A stretch of 64,000 nucleotides of DNA from Oxyruncus cristatus. Taxonomy: Eukaryota; Chordata; Aves; Passeriformes; Cotingidae. Each line of letters starts with the position of its first letter. The first letter of the stretch is position 1. The translations under genes and the position numbers were made by a program. Location of the stretch: contig VXAY01001951.1 of assembly GCA_013399855.1 (NCBI GenBank), forward strand, positions 382,823 through 446,822, read 5' to 3'. The notes under the pieces were generated by a model. The model was not told where the DNA came from and searched no databases. It worked only from the letters and a program-made list of their open reading frames with translations. Shown here piece by piece: positions 51,793 through 64,000 of this stretch.

Positions 51793-54700
51793 GGTTTTTT
51801 TTCTGAAAGCAGTCATGTAAATTACGTTATAATGATTTGACTTCGGAGAATTCCTCCTCCTGTGCTATGTGGAGGGTGGAATGGCCCTTCCCTGGGTGTG
51901 ATCACCCTGGCTTTAATTGAAATGTGATTGTTTACTACACCATCGCAGCTTGAAGGGAAAATTACTATCATTTTGGTCTGTGGCTGCACACATTAAAGTA
52001 CCCCTTCCACAGGGCCTGGGTTTAAGGAGAGTAGGAACATTATCACCAGTGATATATAAACACAAAGCCATTATCATCAAACTGTCAACTGACTTGGGAG
52101 AACCAGTGTCAGTGGCAGCGAGAAATATGGAAATTACTTGGAGAATGTATCTCAGTTCCGTGCCCACTTCAGGAGCAGGACATGCTTGGAAGCTTTGGGT
52201 TTGTGAGCATTTTAGGGATTGGAAGAAAAGGAGGTCATTTGGAGTATTTGCAGTTATTTCCAGTCTCACTGGTGCTGTTTAGTGAAAACTGGGAGGGCTA
52301 ATCTTGCTGTCAGTTCCTTTTTTGTCAGGTGCACCAGCACCCAGACTTTGTACCTTAAGCGTCTTTTTTGGTGGATTTCCAGGCTTTCCACAAAGGGGAT
52401 TTGTTCTCACCACCCTCCTTTTACAGCTGCACGAACTGAGGGAGGGAAAACTTCACTAACTCTGATTTGATCACGCACCAAAGCCCAGAAATGTGTCCTG
52501 AGCTGAAATTCCTCATTTCCAATTCCCACTCCTGGTGTTAACCACTAGCTGAGCTACTCCTAATTACTCCTCTGAAATCCTCCTCAGTTTCAAGAGAATT
52601 ACATATTCTGCACCTTGATGCTGTAATGTAAAAATGAGTGAGTGGGTTCCTGGACTCCCCAGTCCCTGTTCCCAGGGCAGACATGCCTGCCTGCCTTCCT
52701 TTCTCTGCCAGCAGCCCATATTGTCAAATTTCTAATTGCTTGTTATTTAAATTAGAACCCTCTGTCTGATTTTTCTAAGTCATCCTATTAACATAAATCT
52801 GTGGGTATTTTTGTCCTTCAGTTTTTGCTTGTACTTTATGAGACGTGGGATCAATTCTGGTTCAGGCATGAAAGATAAATTCTGTTTTAAAAAAGGGGGA
52901 TCTTTTTCCCCACTCAGTGCTGCACAGTGCAGGGATTGGAAAATGAACCTGGCTGTAAATACATGTTTAATTTGCTGAGTCTGACCTTGTATATTGACAT
53001 TTTTTTGAGTAAACCTGGAAATTTGCAGCTGGGGAGTCCTGGAAGCGTGGAAGGAGATAGGAGGGATTGTCAGATTTCAGCACAGAGCTGCAGTCAAACC
53101 ACTGTGGATTTATTATGTGCATCAAGCAGGAGACAGGCCTGACAGGATAAAAGACATGGTGCTCTGACCTGCTTCGCTGCAAAGGACTCAGCAGGGCAGG
53201 GTATGGATTTTTTCCCTTTCTGAACCGGGTGTGTTGCAGGGAGGTCTCTCTCTCAGCTGTCTGAAGGACAGTTCTGCAGAAAAGAAGAGCACGAGGGCTC
53301 ATCAACAGCTTAATTCACACACTGAGGCCACTTCTCTTTCAGGGTATCAGTAACCCCGTTGTAGTTTCCGGGGGGGGTTGGCCTGCTTTTGGTTGCTGTC
53401 AGAGTGACATGGCTGGGACAGCAGAGGGTCCCACAGGGTCCGTAGGGACAGTGCAGGGCTGGCATGAGGAGGGGATGGGACCTGACCTGGTGCTGCTTTG
53501 TAGGGGGAGAGTTACCAGAGCTGGGTCGGCTCCCAAGGGTGAGGATCCACACAGAGCACAGACAGAGCCCCTTGTTTAATCTCCCCCGAGAGGGAATGCC
53601 ACAAATCCTTGAAGTTCTGTGCCCCAACACCACTGAAAGTGTTCAGGACCGGGGAGAAACTCAGAGCTTTGCTTCCTGTGCGGGGCCTGCAGTGCATTAA
53701 CAGGGAAGCTTGTGTTTCTGGGGAGAACAGAGTCAAATGCTGTGTAGTTCTCAGATGGGAAAGGGGCAAGCAAACACTCCAGCAAGTTGCCTGGCCCTGC
53801 AGTGGGGCCAAATTAGCACAATTCCATTGATTTCCTTCAGCTGTCCCAGATGTTTGCACCTTCTCAGCTTCTGGGGACACTGGACCGATTCCTCCGGCTG
53901 TGTGAAACCCAGAGGCTCAGAGAAGGGCTCAGGGTCCCGAGGAGGCCGGTGGGAGAAAGTCCTTGGGACTGGGGCAGAATCCTTGTGCAGGACACAGAAA
54001 GGAAGGAGGGAGAAAGCAGCTCCAAAGCTCCCTGTCCCTGAGCAAGCCTTTGTGGGAGAAGCCTGTGGCATTCCCCTGATTTCCTGACCCTCCTCTCCAG
54101 ATCCCTGCATCCCTCCACTCCTGGGGAAGCAGTGTTGTAGCCAGATGAGAAACACCACCAGTTCCTGTGTGTTTTCGTGGAGAGAGCCCATGGGAGGAAT
54201 ATTTAACATTTAGGCAGTAAGTAGGGCTAATAGGAAATGCTAATTCACTTTTCATTCTTTTGATCAGTGTATATTGAATGATAATTACAGTGATAGTACT
54301 TGGCACTTGTGTAGCACCTTTCATCTGGTGCTGTTAAAGTGTTCTGCCAATCTGAATGAATTCAGGACTTGCAGGCACTGTGGGGCTGCAATTTATCATA
54401 ATGCCTTAAAATAAATGGGGAAACTAAGGCATGGGATGATTAAACCCCTTTCCCCATCATTCAAAATCCACACGAAACAGTTGGGGCTGTGTAGTTGTGC
54501 TGCTGGTCATCTTCTTGTAAGGAACAAAACCAGCTCAGGGCATCATTTAAAAGGGTGAAAAATATCAAAACTGGCCAGCTGAGTGTCCTTTACTCTCTAA
54601 AACATGTCTGTTTGGCGTTTTTGGTGGTAATTTCACGATTTGATATACTCTCAGGTGCCTCTCTTGTATTTTTATCTGTTGCAATGGTTTGAATTCCCCC

Positions 54701-56514
54701 CACAAAGACAGAAACAATCTCAGGCTCTCACTGGATTTTTCAGCAACATCCTTGGATCTGTATCATTTCTTGAGAGGCCTCCATGTCCAGAGGATGATTT
54801 GAACAGAAATGCTCGTTTCAAAACTGCTGCAAGAAAAAAACTGGTAATATTTCAATCTCTTCCCTGGAAGCCCAAATGCAAACAGCCTGGACTAATTGAT
54901 AGGCTGAGTGGAGCTGACTGGTTTCATTGCTGTGGAGTGAATGAAAGGCAGAAAATAAACAAACACAAGCTTCAATTTGTTTAAACCTCCAGGCACTGAA
55001 AACTCTGAGTGCTGGTAGCACAGAGCAAAGAGGGCCATTAAAATATACAACGTGACAGTGCCCCCTTTATTTGTTTCTGGGTCGCAGATAAAGAATTGTC
55101 CTGCAGATATGAAAGGTAGGATAATAAACACATTCCATTCTCCCTCTTTCAGTGGCACTGACATTGTGCTTGCAGAAAACAAGCCAGACAGGGGAAGGTA
55201 TTGTCTGAATCTCTTAGAGACCTTCAGTAGAGCATGAGTGCCCATTTCAGCAGGACCTTCATCTCTGAACTTTGCCCATTTGGGAATTAGGATTGCTTTA
55301 GCTCATGGATATGAGGTATTATCTGAAATAATAAATTCAGTGCAGTGGAATTAATGGAAGTGAGTGTCATTGCCGCAGTTCACCCTCATTAGTTATCAGT
55401 ATATTTCTACCAAGTTTTAAATTAGTTTCTGAGACATGTTTTTTCTCACTTGGACTAAACACTTCTCCTTAATAGCCAAACTAGGCCATATTTGGCCACA
55501 ATCTCTTGGACTTTCATTGTGGGAAATGGTTCACACGGCACCTGAGTGCTTCGATAATAATTAGGGTGCTGTGACAGCAAATCATGTAAGGGGTGCCCCA
55601 TCCCAGCTGGAAGTGACCTTGTCTGTGTTGTTTGCCCCTGTGGAAGTGTCTGACTTTGAGCTTTACCAGGCAGCAGAGAGCTGATGGCCCTTCCTCTGGA
55701 GCAGGGCTTCTTCCCCTCCAAATCCCAGCCTGGTGCTGCCTCATGTGAGGCTGTTTCTCCAGGTGGTGACACTGTTGTTCCAAACCAAGTGCAGCTCCTT
55801 GGAACAGCAGGTGTGGTTCCCTGGTCCCGTGGTGATCCCATGGGCTCAGGAGGCTGCAGTTAAACAACTTCTCCCCGTGGCTCTGGGTGTGAGCACACAC
55901 AGCAACTCGACATTGATTTCTGGAGACTTTCCTCAAACTTTAGTTACCATGGAAACAAGATTCCCTTTCTCCTCCACGCTGTCACTTCTCCTCAGCACTG
56001 CGCTGTGATAAGCAATAGGCTGTGTTTGTCCTCCCCACAGTCCCTTTTCCCGGTGAACAGTGACATTCACGGCTCGGGAACCGAGGATAACGCGAGAGAG
56101 AGCTGGGAAAGCCAGGATGCCTTTCCCGAGCTGCTCAGGTATTCCCAGGCCTGGCGCTCTGCCAGCAACTTTCTCATCTTTATCTTCCTCCATAATTACA
56201 GTGGATCATATCTTCCCTGCAACATTCTTCAAAGCACCAAGGAAATGAGCCCCAGAACTAATCATGTCTTTATTTCCTGAACGGCTCCGTGTATTCCGAA
56301 CACGGTTCTGCAGGAGGGATTCACAGGGCTCAGCACAGCCTGCCCTTGTCCCTCCCTTCATTCCTGCCACTGGCAAGATCGTATCCATGGAATTCCCATG
56401 ATGGGACAGTCTGACCTGACTGCAGTGAAACAATCACTTTGCTTTACTTGAGCCAACCCAAGGTTACTTTTACTTGTTTTTTTATGAGGAGTCACGTGGA
56501 AAAGACGAGTGGTG

Positions 56515-56730
56515 ATGGGGACAAGGTATTCCTGGAGAGGTGCCACTTGGACACGAGAGGAACAGTTGTCACAGGAAGAGCAATCCATGACTGTAACAAA
56601 CTCCTCAGGGAAGTGATGGGTTCCCCAGCGTTGGACCCGCCAAAGGTTCAGCAGGACACGGTGCTGGCCCAGCTTGTCCTGGCTGTGCTTTTGCCAGGAA
56701 GGGCTGGACCAGAGGGTCCTTGGACCTGCC
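56515..56730 (+). mobile_element. Probable old CR1 fragment
   Basis: The order gaggtgccacttggacacgag, acaaactcctcagggaagtg, ggttccccagcgttgga, aaggttcagcaggacacggt, a cttgtcctggctgtgctttt block and aagggctggaccagagggtc resembles the 3' region of a diverged CR1 subfamily. No terminal octamer repeat remains; a short T run follows. The family call rests on remembered consensus and is less certain than for the other copies. Confidence 0.6.
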
Positions 56731-59700
56731 TGTCAAATGTAGATTTTTTTTTTTGGAAAATTTACAAATAGTAATTCAGGTTTTCCTATTATGAGGTGGA
56801 GGAGAATACCTTCATATACCTTCCTAGGAAACCAGACCATGGTCCCACTGGTGTGGCCCTGGCTGGGCCTGAGGGGCAGCACCCTGGCCCTGCCTTCAGC
56901 CCCTCTGGCAGTGCAACCTTCCTTGACAATTAGCAACTGAGTCAAAAATAGTGAAGGAATAAATGAGTGACACTTAAATCTGCCTGTTAGAATTGAAATT
57001 TCCTGCCGGGTGACAAAATTCTGCTTTAAAGATAGTAAATCCACTGCTAATAATTAGGCAAGAAATAATCACTGCTGAGACCCAAAAATAGGATCTGTCA
57101 CTTGCAATGTTTGTCTTGTTCTTCTGAGGGATAAACCAGCAATGAACTTAATTTGTGCCTCCAGTTCTTGAAGGATATTCTGTTTGATTTAGATCTTTCA
57201 ATGTGAGTCTTTTAGGAAACAGAATTGTCAGCTGTGCTTTCTCTCACCACCTCAATCCAAAGATCAGACACAAGGTATGAGCTTAGGAGGAAAAGGAAAG
57301 GCGTAAAGGTGGGAAAAAAATAGCAGGGAGTAGTCCTGCATTGGTTTTCATTCCTTTCTAAGCTTTCCTAATCAAAAATTCTCTGTGTGTCCTGAGGAAT
57401 GGAGAAACTCCTGGAAGCAGGGCTGGTACTCATGTAAGTGTCATATGTGTGTTAGATTTACCCGTTCACTGTCATTTTCCTCCTTTTTACCAGAACTGCA
57501 AGGAGAAGGTGAATCAAACTGAAATACTCATTTTTCTAAATTCTCCGGTTGGGACAAATGAACTTCAGTATCTGCACAGTGTCTGGGAAGGAAGGGAGGC
57601 AGGCTGGGAAAATGCAGGACCGAGGTGTCATCTGAATTCCAGTTGGTATTCCCCAGCCTTTGGAGAAGTGAACATTTTTGTTTGATTGCAGCTGTAATTA
57701 TTGCTGAATACAAATGTTCCAATTTGAGCTTCAGAATTGTGGGGGAAAGTCTGTGGAGCCAAGAGCATCTGCCTGAGACATGAGTTTCATATTCGAGCGA
57801 GTAACTTGTACTGCAAAATTACACAATGAATCCCTCCATTCCAAAGATAATAATAATTTTTTATTCGAAACACATCATCTACCAACTGCTTTTTCAAATT
57901 TATTGGCATGGCAGCTGGTTTTGTTGAAAATGTGTTACTAAGAGCACGTGAGATTTGTCAGTGAAAATGAAGCAGGTCGATGTTGATACCTTGCTGTGGA
58001 CTTAAAGTTGGCCATAAATATTGTGGAAAATGGGCTTATCTCCTCCAGTATTTGCTCTGCTCCAGAGGTTTCAGGTGGAAGTGAGCAGGAAGATGCCTGA
58101 TGAGTAGATACAACATGACATCCACGTGCTGCTCCGAGGCCATAAATCAAAGTAGGGCAAAGCACGGATAAAACACCCTCATGAAACATTTTGCTCTGTA
58201 TCATTGCAAAAGTGGACTTTAAAAGAGCACAGTAATGGAAAGAGATTTATGGAGATGGTTTTCTCATCTCCCCTGTGTGTTTATTGCTCGTCTTGGAGAG
58301 CCCTGATACCTGTTTTACCGGGAGCAATGTCTTTGGATGGTGGGACTGCTGGCATAGGAATGAGCACTTGAGAAGTAATCCTGGCTTTGCAGCTTATCTG
58401 TGTATAGACAGTGTAGCAAATCTCTTGGACAGCTCTGCCTTCAAACTCGTTTCCTCTGTGACCTGCCAAAAGCATCTCTTTTTGACAGTATTTCCCCCCC
58501 TGCTCTCCCACCTCCACCTGCACACCCTGGTTTCCCCCTCCCTGGAAGCTGCTTGAAGCCTGGATCTGCCTGTGGAGTCTTTTAAAAGGCATCTTCTCCT
58601 GCCTGATACTGGGAAAGAAGTTAATCTGCTTTATGTGAAAAAAAAACCTTTATTTTTCCCCCTGAAATAGAAGGGCAGGTTGGTTTATCCCCACTGTTCC
58701 TAGGCAGGTTTTGTAGCTGGTGTAAAGGTACTGAGCACAGGGGTCAGTGACCCCCGGGGGCTGAAGTGCTGCCCTGCAGAAACAGTTCCAAGGTGCAGCT
58801 CCAGGGAGTTTTTTAGCCCGTGGCAAAAGCACCAAAGGATCCTGGCTCAGGATGGCTCTTGCACTGAACTACCTGTCACAGCCAGCAGGACCTTTTGGAT
58901 AGTTCCACTCCAGGACTTGAAGTCCAAAGAACCTGCAGGTGTTTTCCCTTGGATACCTCCTGTAAAGAATCTGATGGAAATGACAGAAACCATCAGTCTT
59001 GGCAGAGTTTGGTTGTTTTTCATGCCTGAATGGGCTCACCAAACGTCCAAACAGACATTGCGACCGTGTCCTAGAAATTCTTTACCTTATCTTCAGTTAA
59101 ATCACAACTCTATTTTGAAAGCAGGATGCATGTAATGAATCACAGCTGATATGGAGTGTTTAAGTCATTATTATGCTACAAAAAGTATTGTTGTCGTTTA
59201 AATTTATAGGAGTGCGAATAATTTTCTGTCAGCTTGGGATTATCCCTTTTAATTTAAAAAGCACTTGTCCTCTCCATATCTGAGGGTTGAAAAATACTTC
59301 CCTGATTGGAATCTGTTGCTCTCCACTGTAAAATCGATCTCCTGCGTCATCAGTGTGGGGGGGAGTGAATGTGGAACCCACCACACTTATTGAAAGGCAA
59401 ACACTTAAAACCATGTAATGAACAATGGAAGGATTTGTTTTCCAAGTGCTGAGTAAAGGTTTAGCTGTGGATCTGCTGGATCTGGAGGATACTCTGAGGA
59501 GGGACAGTTCATCTCCACCAAAAACATTCTGGGCTTCCCTGCATGACAGGATCAAGGCAAATGGAGTCTTAACAACCCTGGCACGTTGTCAAGTGGTTTT
59601 GGTATTCCCCTCTCCTTCCTGGCTGGATGAAGCTCAATCTCCAAAGCTTCCATTAAGACCAGCTTGCTTTAACCACTACGGTTAAATGCCTTATTTTCCT

Positions 59701-61874
59701 GTTTCATAAACAACAATACGAATGACCCTCTCCTAGAGGCCGTAGATGTTGGGATGTTCCCTCAGATTTTCCCTGATGATCCCTACTGTGGCTGTATCCT
59801 AAAACCTTACTTGGAGAGTTGTCTGCCTTTTTCTGTTACTGGATTTTACTTTTTGCAGGAGCAAGTCCCAGAACATGGACAAAGTGATGGTCTTTGTGTG
59901 CTTTCCAAATGGCTGCCAGGATTCCATTAGAAAGCAGCTCCGTGTGCAGTGTGACTCCCTGTTTTCATTCAGACACTGCTGGGGTCTGCAGGGACTGTCA
60001 GGCCCTTTGCTTAGTGCTGAGGTTGTCAGCACACAGTTTTTCCTGCAATTCCAACCTGCCATGGCAGTTGCCAGCTCCTGGTTTGACTGCTGTTCAGCAG
60101 TGACAGCTTTGTTCTGGGGACTGAAGGTGCTCAGGAACTAATTTGAGCCCAGTTCTGCAAGAAAAGAGACAACAGAGGAGGGCAAAGCTCGGAGTCTCTT
60201 TCCCTGCATTCCAAGGAGGAGAGGCTTTGGGATGACCACAAGCCTGGTTGCAGGAACAGGAAAACATCTCCTGCAAGGTGTCCCCTGGTCTGACCTCTGT
60301 TTCCCTCAGTGAGGCTGGCACTGCCCTGGAGGTGCTCTGCTCCTGGCAGGATTGTCTCCCTAAAGACAAAGGAATTTTGTGTGAGGACAGTTTGTTCTCA
60401 GGGTGGGGCGACTCCACGGTGCCAGTTAAATAAGGAAGCTGTTCCACTCCACTGAAATCCTTCCTCAGGTGCAATCCTTGCCGGGTTTCCCCAAGCCAGG
60501 CTGTTCCCAGCCCTGCTGTCCTTGGGTGAACACCTGGTTTGTTCCTCAGGGTTCCTTGCATTCTCCCCATGTCTCTGGTTCCGCATCGTTCATCCCTGAT
60601 TGCTCAATTACCCTTCTCTGCCTTCCGAAGGAATATTTACCTGTCTTGTTTGGATATGAGATGTTGACAGTCTGATAATTATGGAGCTGTGAACAAATAA
60701 TCCAGAGTAGTGTGGGTTTGTTCGAGCAGGAGAACAAAAGAATCCAGGTGATCCCTGAATTACAATGACTGTCCAACTGTGGTTGCCTTCCAGATTCTCC
60801 CTGGCAGTGGCATTCCTTCATCTGGCCTTGATTAATGTCCCAACTGTTCCCTGTCCATGTTCCATGCAAGCCATCGGTGATAGCTGGAGGATCCAGACCG
60901 AGGTTTCCTCAGGTTTCCATGGTTTTACCATAAGCCCTTGGCTCGCCTGAAGTTTTTACGGTTCTCTTGGTCAGGGTGAGCTGGCTGAGAGTGAGTGTTC
61001 CAGAGGCTGGGAGAGGGATCTTCCCCTGGCAGGAAAGAGCAGAAGAGGAACAGAGGGAAGTTCTGTAAAGAATCATTCAGCTGGATATCAGGGAAAACGT
61101 CCTGAGTGATGCACGGCTCTGAGAGCTGCCAGTCCGTGGAATTCTTTCTGCAGGGCAGTGGGAGAAGATCCCGTGACTGGGACAGTTTCAACAAGATGGG
61201 TAAAATCTTTACAAAAATAGAGCTTGGGCAGCAATCCTTTGTTGGCCAGAGGTGGGAAAGGGATGAGATGTGAAGTGTTGAATGTGTTACGGTGTTGGTC
61301 CTTCACTCTGAGATTCGCTGATTTTCACATGGGCGAGGTTTGCTGTATCCACAGTTAACCCTCAGGGCCTCTCATGTGCCACAGTTCCAGCTTTTCTGAC
61401 CTGGACGGACCCACACCGTCCCTTTGGTGACCCGGGGGACACTGGTGCCTCTTCATCTGATTTTTCCAGTGGCCTGGGCTGAGTGTTTCCAACGACACTG
61501 CAGATTTGATTAATCTCTGGCTGTCCAGGGCAGTGTTGCTAAGCAGCACTTCCAGCACGAGCTGTTTCTCACATTCCGGGGCTGCTTTATGGCCTCGGCT
61601 CCCAGACAGACCCTCTCACCATCCTAAGTGCTGTGTCTCCATGTTTGCTCTTTAACTCCAGATGCCAGAGCTCAAGTTCTGACCACACCATGTGGAGAGG
61701 CAGGAGTGGAGTTTTCATTGCCAGTTATCACTGGACACCCAGTGGTTTTGCAGCTGGTTTGTCATTCTTTTGGGTTTTATCCTAATTCCAAGACACGTAT
61801 GGAGGGGCTTTCCTTACCCCTACACAATAGTGTTTTAGGGAAACATCAGGCAGAGCAAGTGGTGATTCCTTGCT

Positions 61875-62123
61875 TTTACAGGTGCCAGGGGAGGTTTAGG
61901 TTAGATAATAGGAAAATTTTTCCATGGAAAGGATTGGCAAGCATTGGAATGGGGTGCCCAGGGAAGTGGTAGAGTCCACATCCCTGGAAGTGTTAAAAAA
62001 AGTGTGTGGATGTGGCACTTGAGGACAAGGTTTAGTGGGGAACATGATGGTGGGCCTGGGTTGATGGCTGGGCGTGATCTTAAGGGTCTTTTCCAAGCTT
62101 AACAGTTCCATGATTCCGTGATC
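61875..62123 (+). mobile_element. CR1 LINE 3' end, 5'-truncated
   Basis: Matches the CR1 type with a ggggaggtttaggtt block, a ggcaagcattggaatgggg block, a cccagggaagtggt block, a catccctggaagtgtt block, gtggatgtggcactt, and gggtcttttccaagct, ending in ccatgattccgtgatc. It differs from the copy at 14.6 kb and belongs to another CR1 subfamily. Many point differences suggest it is old and inactive. It lies within the DAB2IP intron in the sense direction. Confidence 0.88.
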
Positions 62124-62458
62124 TGCATCTGTCCCTGGGGGCTCACAGGGTGACTGGGAATGGTCCTGAGATTTAGCAAGTAAAATGGAGAAACTGAGGG
62201 ATTTTTCACGCGCTTGAACTAAGTCGTGGTTCAGCCTCCCCCAAACAGAAGGAGGATACATCGTGTTCATCCCTGGGTGCATTTCTAGGTCTCTTTTATT
62301 TTGAAAGCTAAGCCTAACACTGGTAATCGTAGAAATGGGTAAACTCCCTTTTTTTTGCTACATTTATGACTGTAATAGGATGCTTAGTGTTGGCACAGCT
62401 CTGCTTGGTTCACAAATAAAAGTACTAATTATCCATTCAGTGGAGCCTCAATAAAAGG

Positions 62459-62545
62459 GTATTTCCACACGCTGTGGAAATACTTAATTCCAGAATTAAG
62501 TATTCCACAAACTTAATTCCAGAATTAAATTAAGTTTAATATTAA
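62459..62545 (+). repeat. Cluster of nested palindromes with an 18-bp direct repeat
   Basis: A perfect hairpin with 11-bp arms (62459-62469 and 62473-62483, loop CGC) is followed by a second hairpin centred on ccag with 11-bp arms (AATACTTAATT and AATTAAGTATT). The 18-mer acttaattccagaattaa occurs twice, at 62482-62499 and 62511-62528. A third inverted pair (aacttaatt/aattaagtt) spans the second copy. The region then passes into an A run. It has no recognisable element family. Confidence 0.88.
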
Positions 62546-63849
62546 AAAAAAAATTAAGATCCTAAAGCTCAGAATAAGGACACGTCTGGTAGAAAGGATT
62601 TACTCCCAATTTTATACCCATAAGCTTGTCCCTGATTCACCAGAAGACATGGACTCCCGGTATGAAAAGCTGCATTACACATTTGTGCTCCCAGCAAGTA
62701 CTTATTTATGGCAGTTCCCTTATTATGAGTGGTGAAAAAATTTCTGATGTCCTCTCATGTCCTCAGGAGTTGAGCTTCGCTTGATCTAAAACAAAAAGAT
62801 GTGGAGGAACTATAAAAATAACCCCATCTGTTCAGTGGTTCTTGTGATCTGTCTTTGCAGTGGTTATTCTGTGTGGGATTTGGGTGAGAGTAGAAGGCAG
62901 GTTTGTGTCTCTGTCCCAGCCAGACCAGTGCTCTCCCAGTGCCCACTTCAGACCCTCACACTTCACCCCCTGCAGGCTTGCCCAGCCCTGCTCCCTGTTT
63001 TCCTGGCTTGGAAAAACACGGAGAGCTGCCAGGACTCTCCCAAAGAAAACTGCTGGTGATGCACCCAGCTTGATTTATTGATATATCATTTTTGAAATTC
63101 CATCTCCATTGTGTTTCCATGGTGCTGAATTTTTACCTTTATAACTTTATCATGTGGGTTCACTGCGAATGAACATTATTGGTGTGGGAGTCGGTTCCAG
63201 ACACGAGATTTGCATCATTGCTTTCTGTTTAATAAAACAGGAGCTCAGGATCTTGCTGTCATTAACACTCTGCTCAGTCTTGGCCCCCCCTCCCTTTTTT
63301 CTCTCTTCTTTCTAGTTTTTCTCTTGCTGCCCCGGGGCGTGTGGAATTACACAGTTCCTGCGGCTCAAAGGCATATGGTGCTGATGGGTTTGCACATATG
63401 CTTTAAAAGTATTATGATATTAAAAATATTCAAACATTATAACATAAGAATTATTTCCAGGTTCCAGGGTAATTGGAAATGCCAAATTTGATAAGGAAGA
63501 GGAATTAAAATGAGAGTCCCAGCTTCCTGCATCTACAGTGAGGCAGTGGCATCGGATTTTGGGTTTGTCAGGTGTGTAAGAAAAGAGCCCAAATCGCAAA
63601 GAGACTTAATTGTGCTGTTGTGAATTGTGTCGTCCTGTTTTAGCTGAAGTTGCCGTGGTGGTTGTGATTAAGCCGTTCCTCCAAAGGATTTGTTTTGTTT
63701 TCTTCTGCCTTCATTCTTTGTGTCTCATTATAACTTCAGTCAGCTCTTGTGATTAGAGCGATTGTACTCTGGGCTTGAAGATGTCAGAGGCAAAATAGCA
63801 AAAACAAAGCAAGCAAAGCAAGGCCCTTAAAGGGTGAAATCACTGCTCA

Positions 63850-64000
63850 GTGCAGGCTCTGGGCATTGCCAGAGAAGCTGTGGCTGCTCCATCCCTGGAA
63901 TGTCCAAGGCCAGGTTGGACGGGACTTGGAGCAGCCTGGGCTGGTGGAAGGTGTCCCTGCCCGTGGCAGGGGGTGGCACTGGATGAGCTTTAAGGTCCCT
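63850..64000 (+). mobile_element. CR1 LINE 3' region, cut by the window edge
   Basis: The run carries agaagctgtggctgctcc, a ccaaggccaggttggacggg block, a tggaaggtgtccctgcccgt block and gatgagctttaaggtccct, nearly identical in layout to the copy at 14.6 kb. The terminal repeat lies beyond position 64000. It is in the sense direction of DAB2IP. Confidence 0.88.

Larger units (their letters stand above)
47106..64000 (+). other. DAB2IP: DAB2IP following intron, 5' part (continues past the window)
   Basis: The intron begins with gtcagt and runs at least 16,895 bp to the window edge without an exon matching the expected GFLSRRLKG continuation. It contains a 20-bp minisatellite at its start, a (TTTA)n run (51771-51792), an exon-like segment (56041-56138), CR1 fragments near 56.5, 61.9 and 63.9 kb, and a palindrome cluster near 62.5 kb. 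The remaining stretches show no gene, RNA gene or repeat I can name. Confidence 0.85.

Noticed and set aside
53310..54210. Several overlapping frames of 100-150 codons on both strands
   Set aside because: They overlap in multiple frames in a GC-richer patch, with no protein resemblance or splice structure.
55087..55114. Possible 28-bp micro-exon between a cgcag acceptor and an aaag/gtagga donor
   Set aside because: Too short to judge without transcript data, and such pairs are common by chance in 17 kb of intron.
1..64000. CRISPR arrays, bacterial operons, phage or retroviral genes
   Set aside because: No spaced direct-repeat arrays, gene clusters, LTR pairs or gag/pol-like frames are visible; the sequence is vertebrate non-coding DNA around DAB2IP.

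Overview
The window looks like a stretch of bird nuclear genome. Its CR1 LINE 3' ends carry the GATTCTGTG-type terminal repeats typical of avian CR1, it has few other interspersed repeats, and its only gene is split by very long introns. There are no bacterial-style operons; nearly all open frames are short chance frames in non-coding DNA. The species cannot be read from the sequence; a songbird or another neognath bird would fit.

The one gene I can identify is DAB2IP (AIP1), a Ras-GTPase-activating scaffold protein, on the + strand. Two coding exons are present. The first (30415-30532) encodes 39 residues plus one base: a SYYYRLLRR motif followed by an arginine/serine-rich tail. The second (47002-47105) supplies the rest of the split Glu codon plus 34 residues, ending in TPFRVT. 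Together they give the first 74 residues of the long DAB2IP isoform. The PH, C2, RasGAP and C-terminal regions lie beyond the right edge. The window therefore holds the upstream region, the first coding exon, a 16.5 kb intron and at least 16.9 kb of the next intron.

Layout: 1-29850 is upstream DNA without recognisable protein genes. It contains a small 19-bp minisatellite (about 7.5 kb), CR1 fragments (5.8 and 14.6-14.9 kb), an AT-rich block with a perfect hairpin (18.8 kb), and two exon-like pieces with good splice donors (ending 4570 and 19184) that could be non-coding 5' exons of DAB2IP or of an unknown RNA. 29860-30040 is a CpG-dense patch that fits a promoter or CpG island just before the first coding exon. 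30533-47001 is the intron, with a 29-base assembly gap at 39818-39846. 47106-64000 is the following intron, which opens with a four-copy 20-bp minisatellite and holds an exon-like 98-bp segment (56041-56138), three CR1 fragments and a cluster of nested palindromes (62.46-62.55 kb).

I found no convincing new biological system. The points most worth checking are the alternative 5' exon structure of DAB2IP, the exon-like 98-bp segment, the minisatellite abutting the second exon's donor, and the palindrome cluster.
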